This document shows, piece after piece, positions 26,346-38,200 of a DNA stretch of 64,000 nucleotides (its first letter is position 1; every line of letters starts with the position of its first letter). Origin of the DNA: Siphonodentalium dalli (lineage: Eukaryota; Mollusca; Scaphopoda; Gadilida; Siphonodentaliidae); assembly GCA_032622095.1 (NCBI GenBank), contig CP136061.1, forward strand, positions 62,687,127 to 62,751,126. The letters run 5' to 3'. The notes beneath the pieces are model-generated. The model was not told the DNA's origin. It searched no databases and was given only the letters and a program-made list of their open reading frames with translations. Both the position numbers and the translations under genes were made by a program.

Positions 26346-26504
26346 TATAAGGATTAACTGTCATGTGGACTGTTTTTATGGAGATGTAACCGTGAGGTAA
26401 GTGGACATAACTTGTTGTGCGAAGGGTTTTACATGCAAGTTATGACCACTTATCTCACGGTTACATCTCCATAAAAATAGTCCACATGACAGTTAATCCT
26501 TATA
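26346..26504. repeat. Long hairpin: 69-bp arms, 3 mismatches
   Basis: Arms 26346-26414 and 26436-26504 are inverted copies differing at about three positions, with a ~20-base loop. They contain GTCATGTGGACT, TTATGGAGATGTAACCGTGA and the reverse. TTAA occurs inside both arms at symmetrical positions. It lies about 45 bases upstream of the putative transposase ATG, so it is either a nested MITE or part of the element's control region. Confidence 0.75.
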
Positions 26505-27304
26505 TTTATATACATTTAGCGAAAAAGCCACTTTTGTAAATGTATTTAAATCGAAAAGTGTATCGTGACAAAAACAGCCCAAAATACCCAATAGCACCCT
26601 TGGCAAAAGTTAATAGGAACAATTTATCTTCATATTGAAACCCGATGATGTATTAAGTCAATCATGCGCGAGTCCAAATGCGCCCAAAACATTACGCATT
26701 CGTCTTTCCAAACCCAATGACGTATCGATGGTGTTATGAGGCGTTGCGCATTCACCGAGAAATAACTGCAACAAGCCACGTTGGGCGCCGACCAATCAGA
26801 ATGCTGGATTTAGTGATGACAGCACTTAGTATGTAAATATAACTATATAACGAGCTATAACCACCACAAGGACACCCACACCTCCATAAATATGCTTACC
26901 ACCAAAATAACTTGTTCGGGTTACTTTCTACTTCATATTTATTGCTCAAACGTGTCCAATTGTGTCTACGAGATAACTCGTAGTTGGCACTGGTGGTGGG
27001 AATACCCAAATTCCTTCCGCCAGTGCCGGCTACGAGTTATCTCGTAGTACTATCAATCGCCGTTTCTGTCATCTAAACTCGCGACGTCATCCAATTCTTG
27101 CTTCAATGAAGCCAAATTATGGTCTACTATGGGTATCTGTCTTGCCACGATTTGACAAACTGGCGAGATTACTAATTGATTTCCGGCACTCAACGTGTTA
27201 ATCGCTATATAAAACTGTCATTATTATGTGCAGTCAAGCCACAAACGCACCGCAGTTAACCGTGTTAATACTTGATGTGAACTTGTTTAATGAGGCTGAT
27301 TAAT

Positions 27305-27560
27305 TATAGATCATAGCCATATCTCAGTTGGTTTGTGGGCCGACCTCTGATCTACATCTTCGATGATGTCGAGGTTCGAATCTGATATGGCATCGATCAG
27401 ACTTTGTGTTGCCATCTGCATTCCAAGTATGATGAGTATCATAGTCATCACAAATCAACCATTGATGCCAGGATAAGTGCTCTGAGAACGAGATGCAAAA
27501 GGAATCTCAGACAAATTTGAAAAAATATGTACTGGGCGATCATGGCCAGAGATACTGTAG
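27305..27560 (+). repeat. tRNA-like sequence, possible SINE head
   Basis: TATCTCAGTTGGTTTGTGGG resembles a pol III A box and GAGGTTCGAATC is an almost ideal B box, at tRNA-like spacing (about 27319-27390). The T-stem and acceptor stem do not pair well in the standard register, so a functional tRNA is unlikely. The following ~170 bases may be a SINE body. Confidence 0.4.
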
Positions 27561-27838
27561 GTCAACATGACCGCTTTCACAAATTTCTGCTTTCAGAAAG
27601 GGTAGAATCATTAGTAGAATGATACGCACTACCAGTACGTTCATGACTGAACTATGCCAGGGATGACAATACACAGTACGCTAGTTACACCGTCTGATCG
27701 GAAGTCGATGCTAATAGCTGTCCCGGTTGCAACAATGTGGGGATTCATGGATTTCACACCAAAAAAAAAAAAATTCCTTGACAAATTGACTAAACTGCTT
27801 ATATGGCCAATATTGGAGTAATTAACAGATAACACTAA

Positions 27839-28711
27839 GTGTCGGCGCACACGATCCCGATTGTGTCCGGTTAAATCGGGCTGCCGGATAAATCATGCCC
27901 GATAAAATCGGGGGTCAGCGCACTCGAGTCGGATTTTCACTCTGGGCATATGCATGCTATGGTCACTGTAGTATATAACCTATCTGGCAAGTTACTATAG
28001 CTAGTCATGGTGGTATATATTAATATGTATTTCTAAAGACTAATAAGTAATATTTATTATTATTAATAATAAACTAAATAAATATATTTATAATATATTG
28101 AGGTCACAAGCAATAGCTGTAAATTGGCGTAATAGACCTTTCCACAGCTGCCGCCCTCTTGTTGCGATTATAATACAGGCACTCGTTTTCTGCCCACAGG
28201 TCTACCAGCCGTTGTTCCTTGTCGATCGAATTCTTGATTTAATTTCGAATAGCGGTCGCCGCTAACTCTTCCAGCATTTTTAATGAGGTTTTGGTCATGT
28301 GACAAGCAAAACACGCGTGTTGCCATCGTCACGAGCCGGATAGTTTGATTTGTCCGATCAAATCGGATTGTACAAAAACCCCTCCAAAGTTAGGAGCACA
28401 TCGGGTGCAAGATGCCGAGACCAGGCAAAGAAAAAGAAAAAGATCAAGGCAAAAGTACAAGGCAAAGCCCAAGCAAAGATGGAAGATTCAAGACAAGACA
28501 AGATTCAAGACACCTGCGACGCTAACCGATCCCGATCTCGAGACTTCTCCACCCGATCCGCGACCTGACTGTTAAGAGAAAAGACCAAGAAGATTCAAGA
28601 CAGGGCGTAAGGGCGACCTCCGGGTGAGCTCACACCGTCCTCGTGCCGCCCTTCGGGCGGGCACGCAAATCCTGTTCCTGCGGAGCACATCGGGATCGTG
28701 TTCGCCGACAC
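27839..28711. mobile_element. Harbinger-like non-autonomous element
   Basis: Inverted ends GTGTCGGCGCACACGATCCC (left) and the complement of GTGTCGGCGAACACGATCCC (right) differ at one base and are flanked by TAA on both sides (27836-27838, 28712-28714). A 3-bp TWA duplication is typical of PIF/Harbinger. The minus strand around 28130-28250 reads DKEQRLVDLWAENECLYY and NRNKRAAAVERSI, matching the MADF/Myb-SANT-like domain of the Harbinger accessory protein. An 8-bp AACAGATA also recurs on both sides, but it is offset from the left end. Confidence 0.72.
28345..28575 (+). other. Arg/Lys-rich open frame inside the Harbinger-like element
   Basis: A 76-codon frame with a strongly basic centre (RQRKRKRSRQKYKAKPKQ) and a Pro/Asp-rich tail. 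It lies wholly within the transposon, opposite in strand to the MADF remnant. No family is recognised; chance is likely. Confidence 0.25.
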
Positions 28712-28714
28712 TAA

Positions 28715-29235
28715 CAGATATGTTGAAGTGATACCACGAAAAGAGGTAACTTTACCGATCTGTGTCATCGGCACGGACGTTCGAATTTATATACTATGGC
28801 AAACTGTAAATACTATACTAATCACACTGTTTTCATATATATATTACAACGTACCGGTGCACACTTATTTGCAATGTCCGGTAAATCTTTATTTTCTTTG
28901 AAATAAGAGATAGAAAGCACCTTGTGGGCGCAGCCATTTTTTTAGTTCTGCACAAAAGTTTTACTTTAATCGAAAAAATATATATATTTAAGTATAAACA
29001 TTTTGAGTGGTGAAACAAATCCGTGGTTTAATATCAATAAAGATCCCCTTTATTTAATTTTATTAGCTTTGTTATAATTTGATTGTGTTAATATTTATTT
29101 TCTGCTGATCACACGGAACATAAACAAAAGCACGTGACCGAAAGTGAATATCCGCATCGATTTTTCTCTCCAATACACCTTAAAATTTGTCATTTCTTTA
29201 AATGGAAGTTTTATCTTTGAGTCAATTGGAAAACA
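28715..29235. other. OSTM1 upstream region
   Basis: Probable OSTM1 promoter and 5' UTR. AT-rich; no confident core-promoter motif. Confidence 0.4.
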
Positions 29236-32200
29236 ATGCATAGGAATAAGATTATGACCATGTGTTCAGGTGGCATGATCTGTTCGTGGATTGTCTTTTC
29301 TATACAAGTTTTTACTTGTCTTCTAATTCTCATCTGCAAATTTGATGTCAGTGATGGGCAGATCTCAGACACCACCACATTAAGTTTAACGTCGAGTCAA
29401 AATACACGATTTGTTCCGTTGGTGAAATCTGTGACAACTGCCCATGGGACCAAGTCTTATTCCACTCTACCTTGGAATGTGATTGTTTATGGCAATTTCA
29501 CCGAGAACCCTCCACAGAACATCAGCACAAACTGCCAAGCTTTCATTGTGCAATTTGGAGATCTTGCTTCTCAGTACATAAAATGTTCAATACAAAATTC
29601 ACGACCATTCAGATTCTGTGAAAACTGTGTTACAGAATACACAAAGGCATACAACATGTACCAAGATATCACAAAGGTTAGTTAACTTTCAGCTATAATT
29701 CTAACAATTAAAATAGCTATTAAGTATTATTATTAGCTATACGTGATCATATTACATCACAGTTACTGGACAAAAACTCCCAAAAATATGGTTTTATTCA
29801 AATTTTGAAATCATATCCTAATATAGAGATATCTCTATTTATGAAATAAATACACTGCACATCGGCGTGTATAATTTTACCACAAAGAAACATTTTAGGA
29901 CAATGCGAATCGGAGTCCTACAATCAGATTCTGTGGTCAAATTCTACTATACACGTCAATGCGCAGTGTATTTATTTCTTTTGTAATTCGACTATGTTTT
30001 GGTCGAAATTTTAGTGACATACGTTGAACCTGCTACATGTACATACATGTACATATAATAGTTCAGTTTCTAGCTGTGCGTGGTATGATTTTCCACCAAA
30101 CAGTTCTTCTCTTAGAACTGTAACGTCAAACATGATGTCACTTTTAAAAATTGAACGGCGACCCTCTTTTCATTGCCTTTTTGTTAAAAAAAATTCAGTT
30201 AAGACTTATTTTTGTTCTATCATAAATAAAATTCAGTATACTAGTACCGGTAGTACAATAGGCATATATGGGAGGCCAAATTCACATTTAATATCTAATT
30301 ACGCTTAAGCGTATGCCGTATGCGTTACGTTTAAGCATAATGCTATTATGTTTAAGCGTAATGCAATTATGCTTAAGCGTAATGCCATTAAGCTTAAGCG
30401 TAATGCATTTATGCTTAAGCTTAATAGCCTGACCCACAACTCCATTATGCTTAAGCGTATTGCAATTACGCTTAAGCGTAATAGGTTTTCATAGCCTTAC
30501 TACCTTACATATAATGGTATAATCTAAGGTAGATACATGTACATGTATATATTAAAAGTTACTAGCATCAGTAATTGGCTGCATCCATTTCAGTTCCAGG
30601 GGAGTTTTCAGATATGGTATTTGAATTACGCTTAAGCGTAATGCTATTACGCTTAAGTGTAATGGAAATCTGAATTACCCTTAAAGACACGGTTGGCCTT
30701 GGCGGTGGGTATGCTGTGAAAATATCTCCACCCGTCAAAAACCGCCACAAACAGAAAGAACATCAAAATGTAGATATACTTTGTCCGTATACAAATAAGA
30801 AATATCGCATAAACAGTATGTTATGGTCATATGTTTGACCATTGTTATGTAAACAAACGCATAAAAAGTAACTTTTCTGGTGTTTGTTTATATTATGATG
30901 GTAAACATAAAGAGCGTTCTTTGTGGGTGAATACCTGACATGGAACTAATAAAGAGCGTTTATGCCATTTGTGTGTGATTAGCCAGCAGCATTGTGCTGT
31001 CTTCTGTAAAACAGTCAGGCTCTAGCTTAGGTAAACTATAGTACGTCTTTATGATAACATGCTGTTTACGCGATGGTCATGGTATATATGAACGAAACTG
31101 TATGCGTTTGAATGTTTTTCTGTTTACGGTGTTTGGAACAAATATGAATATTTTCGACAATTAAGGCCGCACGTGCCTTTAAGCGTAATGGCATTATGCT
31201 TAAGTGTAATGCATTACACTTAAGCGTAATTGGTTATTAAATGTGAATTTGGCCTCGCATAGGTATAGTCTCTTTCTTCAGTCTCTTGCATGACAATAAC
31301 CAATGCCTGTGTGGTTTGACTTCCGAAAGTTTGAGGTGTTGGCTGCATTTCACTGATTGTACCACATTTTTTGTGGTACAATTCAGAATATCTAGAATTG
31401 TACCACAAAATGACGGTCGTGTCTCCATGGGAATACAGGATACTGACCAATGAGGATGAGCCTTGTACATGTACTGGTACCTGTATGTGGGTTTAGGTAA
31501 AGTCGTATTACAAATTAGGATACCGAGTTATAAATTTGATTAAAACCTTATTTTTGGGACATTTTGTCCAGTAACTGTGATGACATCTATGTACCATTCT
31601 ACTGTATGTAGTAGATCATGCCATGAAGGTTTTTCTTCTTCATGAATCTCAACTTTGGCTAATGCCCGAAGAGATAATATTTATCAAGTACAAAACGTGG
31701 GCAGTTTTGACAGGGAACATTATATTAATTTATAAAGTTGAAAAAAATAACACTGTGAATATATTTTGTAGCTACAATATTACCTGTTCCTTAATAAGGC
31801 CAAAACTTTTGGTAACTTTTATGTTTAAATTATAATCTACAAGGAAGGTCAGCCTTTAAGGGACAGGTTGTAACTAAGAAATATTATTATCTAGGTACAG
31901 TATTTTTTCATTGTTATAAAGTTCTCCATCAGACCTTCAAAAAGTTGGCAGACTTTGAACTGGTGGAATATGATCTCTACGGGCGTACATGTACATGTAG
32001 CATGGCATTATAAAAGTGTTGATACTTCATTTCAGGATGATCATGGAGCGGACGGATGCAAATACAGTCTACTGAATGCTGATCGAGTAATGCTGATCAC
32101 TCAGGTTTACCAATTAGTTAAACAGCTATGGAACTCGGCAGATTGTGGCAGTAAGTTTGTCCGCAACAGTGTTATGAAATTTTCCTACATGTGAATATGA

Positions 32201-35200
32201 CAGAACTATCAGATCATAAATATTAAATTGACTTGTTTTTATTAAGAAAATGATACAATCTAAATTAAAAGCCTTGTTACCTAGTTGGTCTCTATATATC
32301 AGCCTTCTGTTTGATTGCTTAAATATTATTTGATCATCAGTACATGTAGATGGTTTATAATATGAGCCTGGGTGACCAAAAGCCATGGACCTGGACCACA
32401 GGGCTCCCTTCCCCTCCCTAAAAATCGAGATAGAAAGAAAAATAATTCATGAAATATAGGAGTGATACACAATCCTCTAAAAGCACTCCTTTTTAGCTCA
32501 ACTTTACTTTGTAAAGTTTGAGCTATTGCCATGACTTTGTCGTCCATTGTACGTGTGTGTGTGACAGGGTTGGGGCGATTACATACCAATGTAATCGATT
32601 ACGATTACAATTACTTTTGATTTACATGATTACGTTTAATGATTACATTTTTTCCAATGTAATTGATTACGATTACTTTAGTAAATGTAATCGATTACTT
32701 TTTGATTACATCTGATTACAATTGTTGGTTTCCAACCATTTTGATTGTATAGGAATAAATAATGAAATAATTCAAATTAACATGTCTAATATGATTGAAT
32801 AAAGACATCACTGCATAACATGGAAACAAGAAACGACTGAAACAATAGAAAGATGCAAGCAAAAAACATAAAAACTTTTTTTTTACATTTACATGTATTG
32901 GAAAGGTTTCATCATGAAGTTATGCACCAACTTATTGGGAATACTGCGTGATTCGTCAACAATTTCCTTTAGCACGGCTACAGGTCGTACATTTGGTCTG
33001 ATCATTATGAAATTTGTCATGGCTGTTGACATTGACATGTAGATGGGAAAGAGTCATTTTGGGGTCATTCGGCAAAAAAACATGGCTGCCGGTGGCCATC
33101 TTGGATTTCAAAATTCAATCCATTAGCACGGGCTACAGGTTGTACTGTTCGTCTCATCATCATGAAATTTGTCATGGATGTTAATATTGATATGTAGATG
33201 TGAACGAGTCAATTTGGGGTCGTTCGGCTAAAAAACATGGCCGACAGCAGCCATCTTGGATTTTACTCTTTGCATGACTAAATCATTTGGCACGGGCTAC
33301 AGGTCGTAGCTTTGGTCAGATCTTCATGAAATTTATCATGGATGTTAACAATGACATGTAGATGGGAACCAGTCGTTTTGGGGTCATTCGGCCCAAAAAC
33401 ATGGCCGCCAGCAGCCATCTTGGATTTTACTCTTTGCATGACTAAATCCTTTGGCACAGGCTACAGGTCGTACCTTTGGTCAGATCATTATGAGATTTGT
33501 CATGGCAGTTGACACTGACATGTAGATGGGAACGAGTCATTTTGGGGTCATTTTGGGGTCGTTTGGCCAAAAAACATGGTCGCCAGCAGCCATCTTGGAT
33601 TTTACTCTTTGCATGACTAAATCGTTTGGCACGGGCTACAGGTCGTAGCTTTGGTCTGATCATCATGAAATTTGTCATGGATGTTAATATTGACATGTAG
33701 ATGGGAACGAGTCATTTTGGGGTCATTCGACCAAAAAACATGGCCGCCAGCAGCCATCTTGGATTTTACTCTTTGTATGACTAAATCCTTTGGCACGGGC
33801 TACAGGTCCTACCTTTGGTCGGATCATTATGAAATTTGTCACGGCTGTTAACAATGACATGTAGATGGTAACGAGTCATTTTGGGGTCATTCGGCCAAAA
33901 AACATTTTGGATTTTACTCTTTACATGACTAAATCCTTTGACACAGGCTACCGGTCATATCTTTTGTTGGATCATCATGAAATTTGTGATGGATGTTAAC
34001 AATGACATGTAAATGGGAACGAGTTTGGGGTCATTCTGCAAAAATACATGGCTGCCAGTGGCCATCTTGGATTTTACTCTTTGCATAACTAGGCCTTTCA
34101 ACTTTCCACATTCCTAATCACTCCATTGACTGTAACACATGAAATTATTCCTTTCCAAGTTGAGCTACAGTGTCATTGACACTTTCATTGTTCACAGCAT
34201 TACATTTATGAAGAGTTACGTGTTCATATATGATCCATTAGTTAGTATCTGTGTGTGTGAATTCAGACTTATGGGTGAACAGTTCCATAGTTCATGCTAT
34301 TTTTCTTGTGATTTTTCAGGTGTTACTTAATATCAATCTCAATACATGTATGAGTTTATGTGCATCAAATATCTGAAGAATTCTTTTTGTCTTCATTCTA
34401 GGCTTCCAGCATTAGTTCACATCAATTTATATACCAGTAACTATTACACCACACTCTGTATTTCTCAATATTCATTGGCAATTATAAGAGTAAAGTATCA
34501 TCATTAGATGGAGATTTGTTTATATAATTGTTATATTTGAACAAGCTTCCAGCTTTTGCCTTCCTTTGTTTCACAAATATTAGTACTGTATAGGTTGGTT
34601 GCCTGATTTGAAAAGTGTGATCCCTGTGTGCCCAACTTTATTCAGCTGTTAAAGTGATGTGAAACACTCCAGTAGGGTGATGAGATATACTGTAGAATGG
34701 AGAATAATTTTGCTCAAAGTAGTTATTGTTACAAATATTGTATCAAAGTTGACATCACACACCGTCATTCTTATATATTAATTAAATGTAATCACTCTCG
34801 TCGGCAAAATCCTTTTCGTAATTTATCGCAGATAGTTGCGTCCCGAATCAACAAATATTTACAATTGAGCGTAGTTCAGATGATGCATTCTATGGAATGT
34901 TACAGTCGATTTGCTTGACTTTTTTGGCAATGTTAGTATAATGCTATATTCCCCCAGTTGGCATAGCGCCTGAATAGTAACTGGTGAGTTTCACGCACCC
35001 GAACAAGTCCATTATATGTCTTTAAATTAGTTTGAGAGCCATGTATCTCCTTAACTGTCACTATATCAGTAAAAAAGTCCATCAGTGTGATGGCAATTAT
35101 TATTGTATTTTACTCTCTGTATTGCAGACTGCTTTACTTCTATTGACGAGGACACAAATGGAACTGTACACTATACATACAGTGACTCCACAACCAACTT

Positions 35201-38200
35201 CATTAACATGTATTCAAATATGACAGCATGCTTAAATCAGTACACGCCTGATGTAAGTATTTAAATGTCTTTCACCATAAATCTGGAGATTTAGTTAATT
35301 TCACAACTCATAAATATCTCACTGCCTTCTAAGTTCTTACAATAATGTTATTTGAAGTTGGAGCCCCCCTCCCCTTCCCTTCCTCACAGTTGTTATAAAC
35401 AGTAGATTCTGGGCTATAAATCAAGAATCATGAGTCAACAACGCATGTCAACAGAAGCTTTTGTCGTTTGAAATAGATTTGATTTCTGTCGCATATTTTT
35501 TTAGCTCAACTTTACTTTGTAAAGATTGAGCTATTACCATGGCTTGGTATCCGTCGTCCGTGTCTGTGTGAGGGTGCGTGTGTGTGTGCTTGATTCGTCA
35601 ACAATTTCCTTTAGCACGGGCTACAGGTCGTACCTTTGGTCGGATCATTGTAAAATTTGTCATAGCTGTTGACATTGACATGTAGATGGGAACGAGTCAT
35701 TTTGGAGTCATTCGGAAAAATAACATGGCCACCACTGGCCATCTTTGATTTCAAAATTCAATCCATTAGCATGGGCTACAGGTCCTACTGTTCGACTGAT
35801 CATTATGAAATTTATCATGGACGTTAATATTGACATGTAGATGGGAACGAGTAATTTTGGGGTCGATCAGCTATAAAACATGGCCGCCAGCAGCCATTTA
35901 AAACATGGCCGCCAGCAGCCATCTTGGATGTTACTCTTTGCATGACTAAATTGTTTGGCACGGGCTACAGGTCGTACCTTTGGTCGGATCATGATGAAAT
36001 TTGTCATGGATGTTAACAATGACATGTAGATGGGAACGATACATTTTGGGGTCATTCGGCCATAAAACATGGCCACAGGCAGCCATCTTGGATTTTACTC
36101 TTTACATGACTAAATCCTTTGGCACGGGCTACAGGTCATACCTTTGATTGGATCATTATGAAATTTGTCATGGGCGTTGACATTGATATGTAGATAAGAA
36201 CTAGTCATCTTGGGGTTATTCGGCCAAAAAACATGGCTGCCAGTGGCCATCTTGGATTTCAAATTTCAATCCATTAGCACGGGCTACAGGCCGTACTGTT
36301 TCTGATCATCATGAAGTTTGTCAGTTATGTTAATATTGACATGTAGATGGGAACGAGTCATTTTAGGGTCATTCGGCCAAAAAACATGGCTGCCAGCAGC
36401 CATTTTGGATTTTACTTTTTGCATGACTAAATCCTTTGGCACGGGCTACAGGTCGTACCTTTGGTCGGATCATCATGAAATTTATCATGGCTGTTAACAT
36501 TGACATGTATATGGGAACGATTCATTTTGAGGTCATTCAGCCATAAAACATGGCCGCTGGCAGCCATCTTGGATTTTACTCTTTGCATGACTAAATCCTT
36601 TGGCACACCCTACAGTCCACTTCCCTCAGCCGATCATCACCAAACTTCATATTAATCTTGATATTGATCTACTAGATGGAAGCTATCAAATGTTTTTTAA
36701 TTTCATTTGAAAACATAGCCGCCAGCTACCATCTTGGATTTTACTTTATATATATATCTCTTCATGTTGATAATCTAGTATTACTTAGACATTTCAACTT
36801 TCCGCATTCCTAATCGCTCCATTGACTGTAACACATGAAATTATTCCTGTTAAATTGGTTTATTCTTTATTGATAGACAAGAACAGAACCCACACATGTC
36901 CTGTAAGTAAGTAATATAAACAAAATATATTACAGGTTAACAATCTGGTTCTTCCATTGTTTAAACAAAAAGATATAAAATATACATACAGGTTACTGTT
37001 ACATATTGTATATGGATACAAACTACTGATTAGACAAAACACCTTTCTGGACAGAGTCCAGTAAGCCCATGGCAGATGCACCTCGTTTTGTGAGAACATT
37101 TGCCAATTGGTCTTTTCCACTGACCCATTGAACACAATCAATCACTTTCTTCCCCATCATTTCTTTCAATGAAGTTATTTCTAGTCTGAGCCTTTTCTCA
37201 ACCACATGTTTTGTCGAATGCACAGCCTCATACAGATCCTTATTATCCACAAAGCACTTAATTGGAAAAGGACATTTTGGATTCCCATAAAGTAGCTCAC
37301 CATACAAGGTCCCCAGAAAGATGCAGTTGTCAATGCCGTCCGCCAAGGCTAATGTTTCTGCTGCTTGAGTACTCCTGACGACCCGACGCAATTTCTTTGT
37401 CTTCCAAGTTAGCAGGTTGAACTTGCCATCTTTTCCAACCAACAACACAATGTGGCCACCTTGACTGCTCCCATCTGGTAAATTTCCAAAGCTTGCATCG
37501 CTGAATATCACCAGTTCCGGACTGTCAGAAATGTTGTGGAATTTGATGTTTACATTTTCAGAATTCACCTTCCGAATGAGTTTGTTGACTTCTTTGAGGT
37601 CTTCTACTGTACCACAGTTTAGATGAGTAGCCAACGAGCAGACATCAAAACTTAAATCAGGTCTTGTCTGGTGTGATAGCCATAACAGCTGTCCAACTTT
37701 GGAACGAAGTAAGCTCTTCTCTTGTTGTGAAAGTGGTGAGTTGTTATTTCGACTTTTGTCAATGGTGATGTTTTGAAGATTTACAGCGTAATCCGTTTGA
37801 CTCAAGGTGATTCCCTCTTCATTCTGTATGAGGTTTAGTCCGAGATATTTGAACGTAGACGATGCCTCTTTGCCGACTGCAAAAACCTTTCTTACTTTCT
37901 CGACAACTGTGTTCTTGAATTCTGTTGACCCTGCCCACAGAAAATCATCTACATGAATAGCGAAGATTCCAGATAATTCTCCCTTTGAATCTCGCCAGTA
38001 GAATACGCCTGGATCCACTGCTGACATCTTGGCTCCTTCGTTGACCAGTGTCTTCTTCACCATTTCGTACCATTTTAATGATGCATCTGAAAGTCCATAT
38101 ACACATTTGTTTAGTAGCCATACCTTTCCAGTTGTCTTGCTTTCTTTGGGCGGTCGTAAATAGACTGTTCGTGTAATCGGTTCTCCCTGTAGAAAAGCGG

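Larger units (their letters stand above)
25127..27201 (-). mobile_element. piggyBac-like element, internally deleted
   Basis: TTAA at 25127-25130 and 27198-27201 bracket 13-bp inverted ends CACGTTGAGTGCC / GGCACTCAACGTG. Each end is followed by two copies of a palindrome of the form CTACGAGTTATCTCGTAG (25142, 25185, 26966 and 27012). A TTAA duplication with such ends is the hallmark of piggyBac-type transposons. About 2 kb of interior holds one plausible transposase exon (26190-26303, minus) but no recognisable catalytic core. I therefore call it a non-autonomous derivative. Confidence 0.78.

Noticed and set aside
27314-27392. A functional tRNA gene
   Set aside because: A and B boxes are present, but T-stem and standard acceptor pairing fail.
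30006-30058. Possible regulatory palindrome of ACATGTACATGT type
   Set aside because: Simple ACATGT-rich sequence is scattered across the whole window, so no specific function can be claimed.
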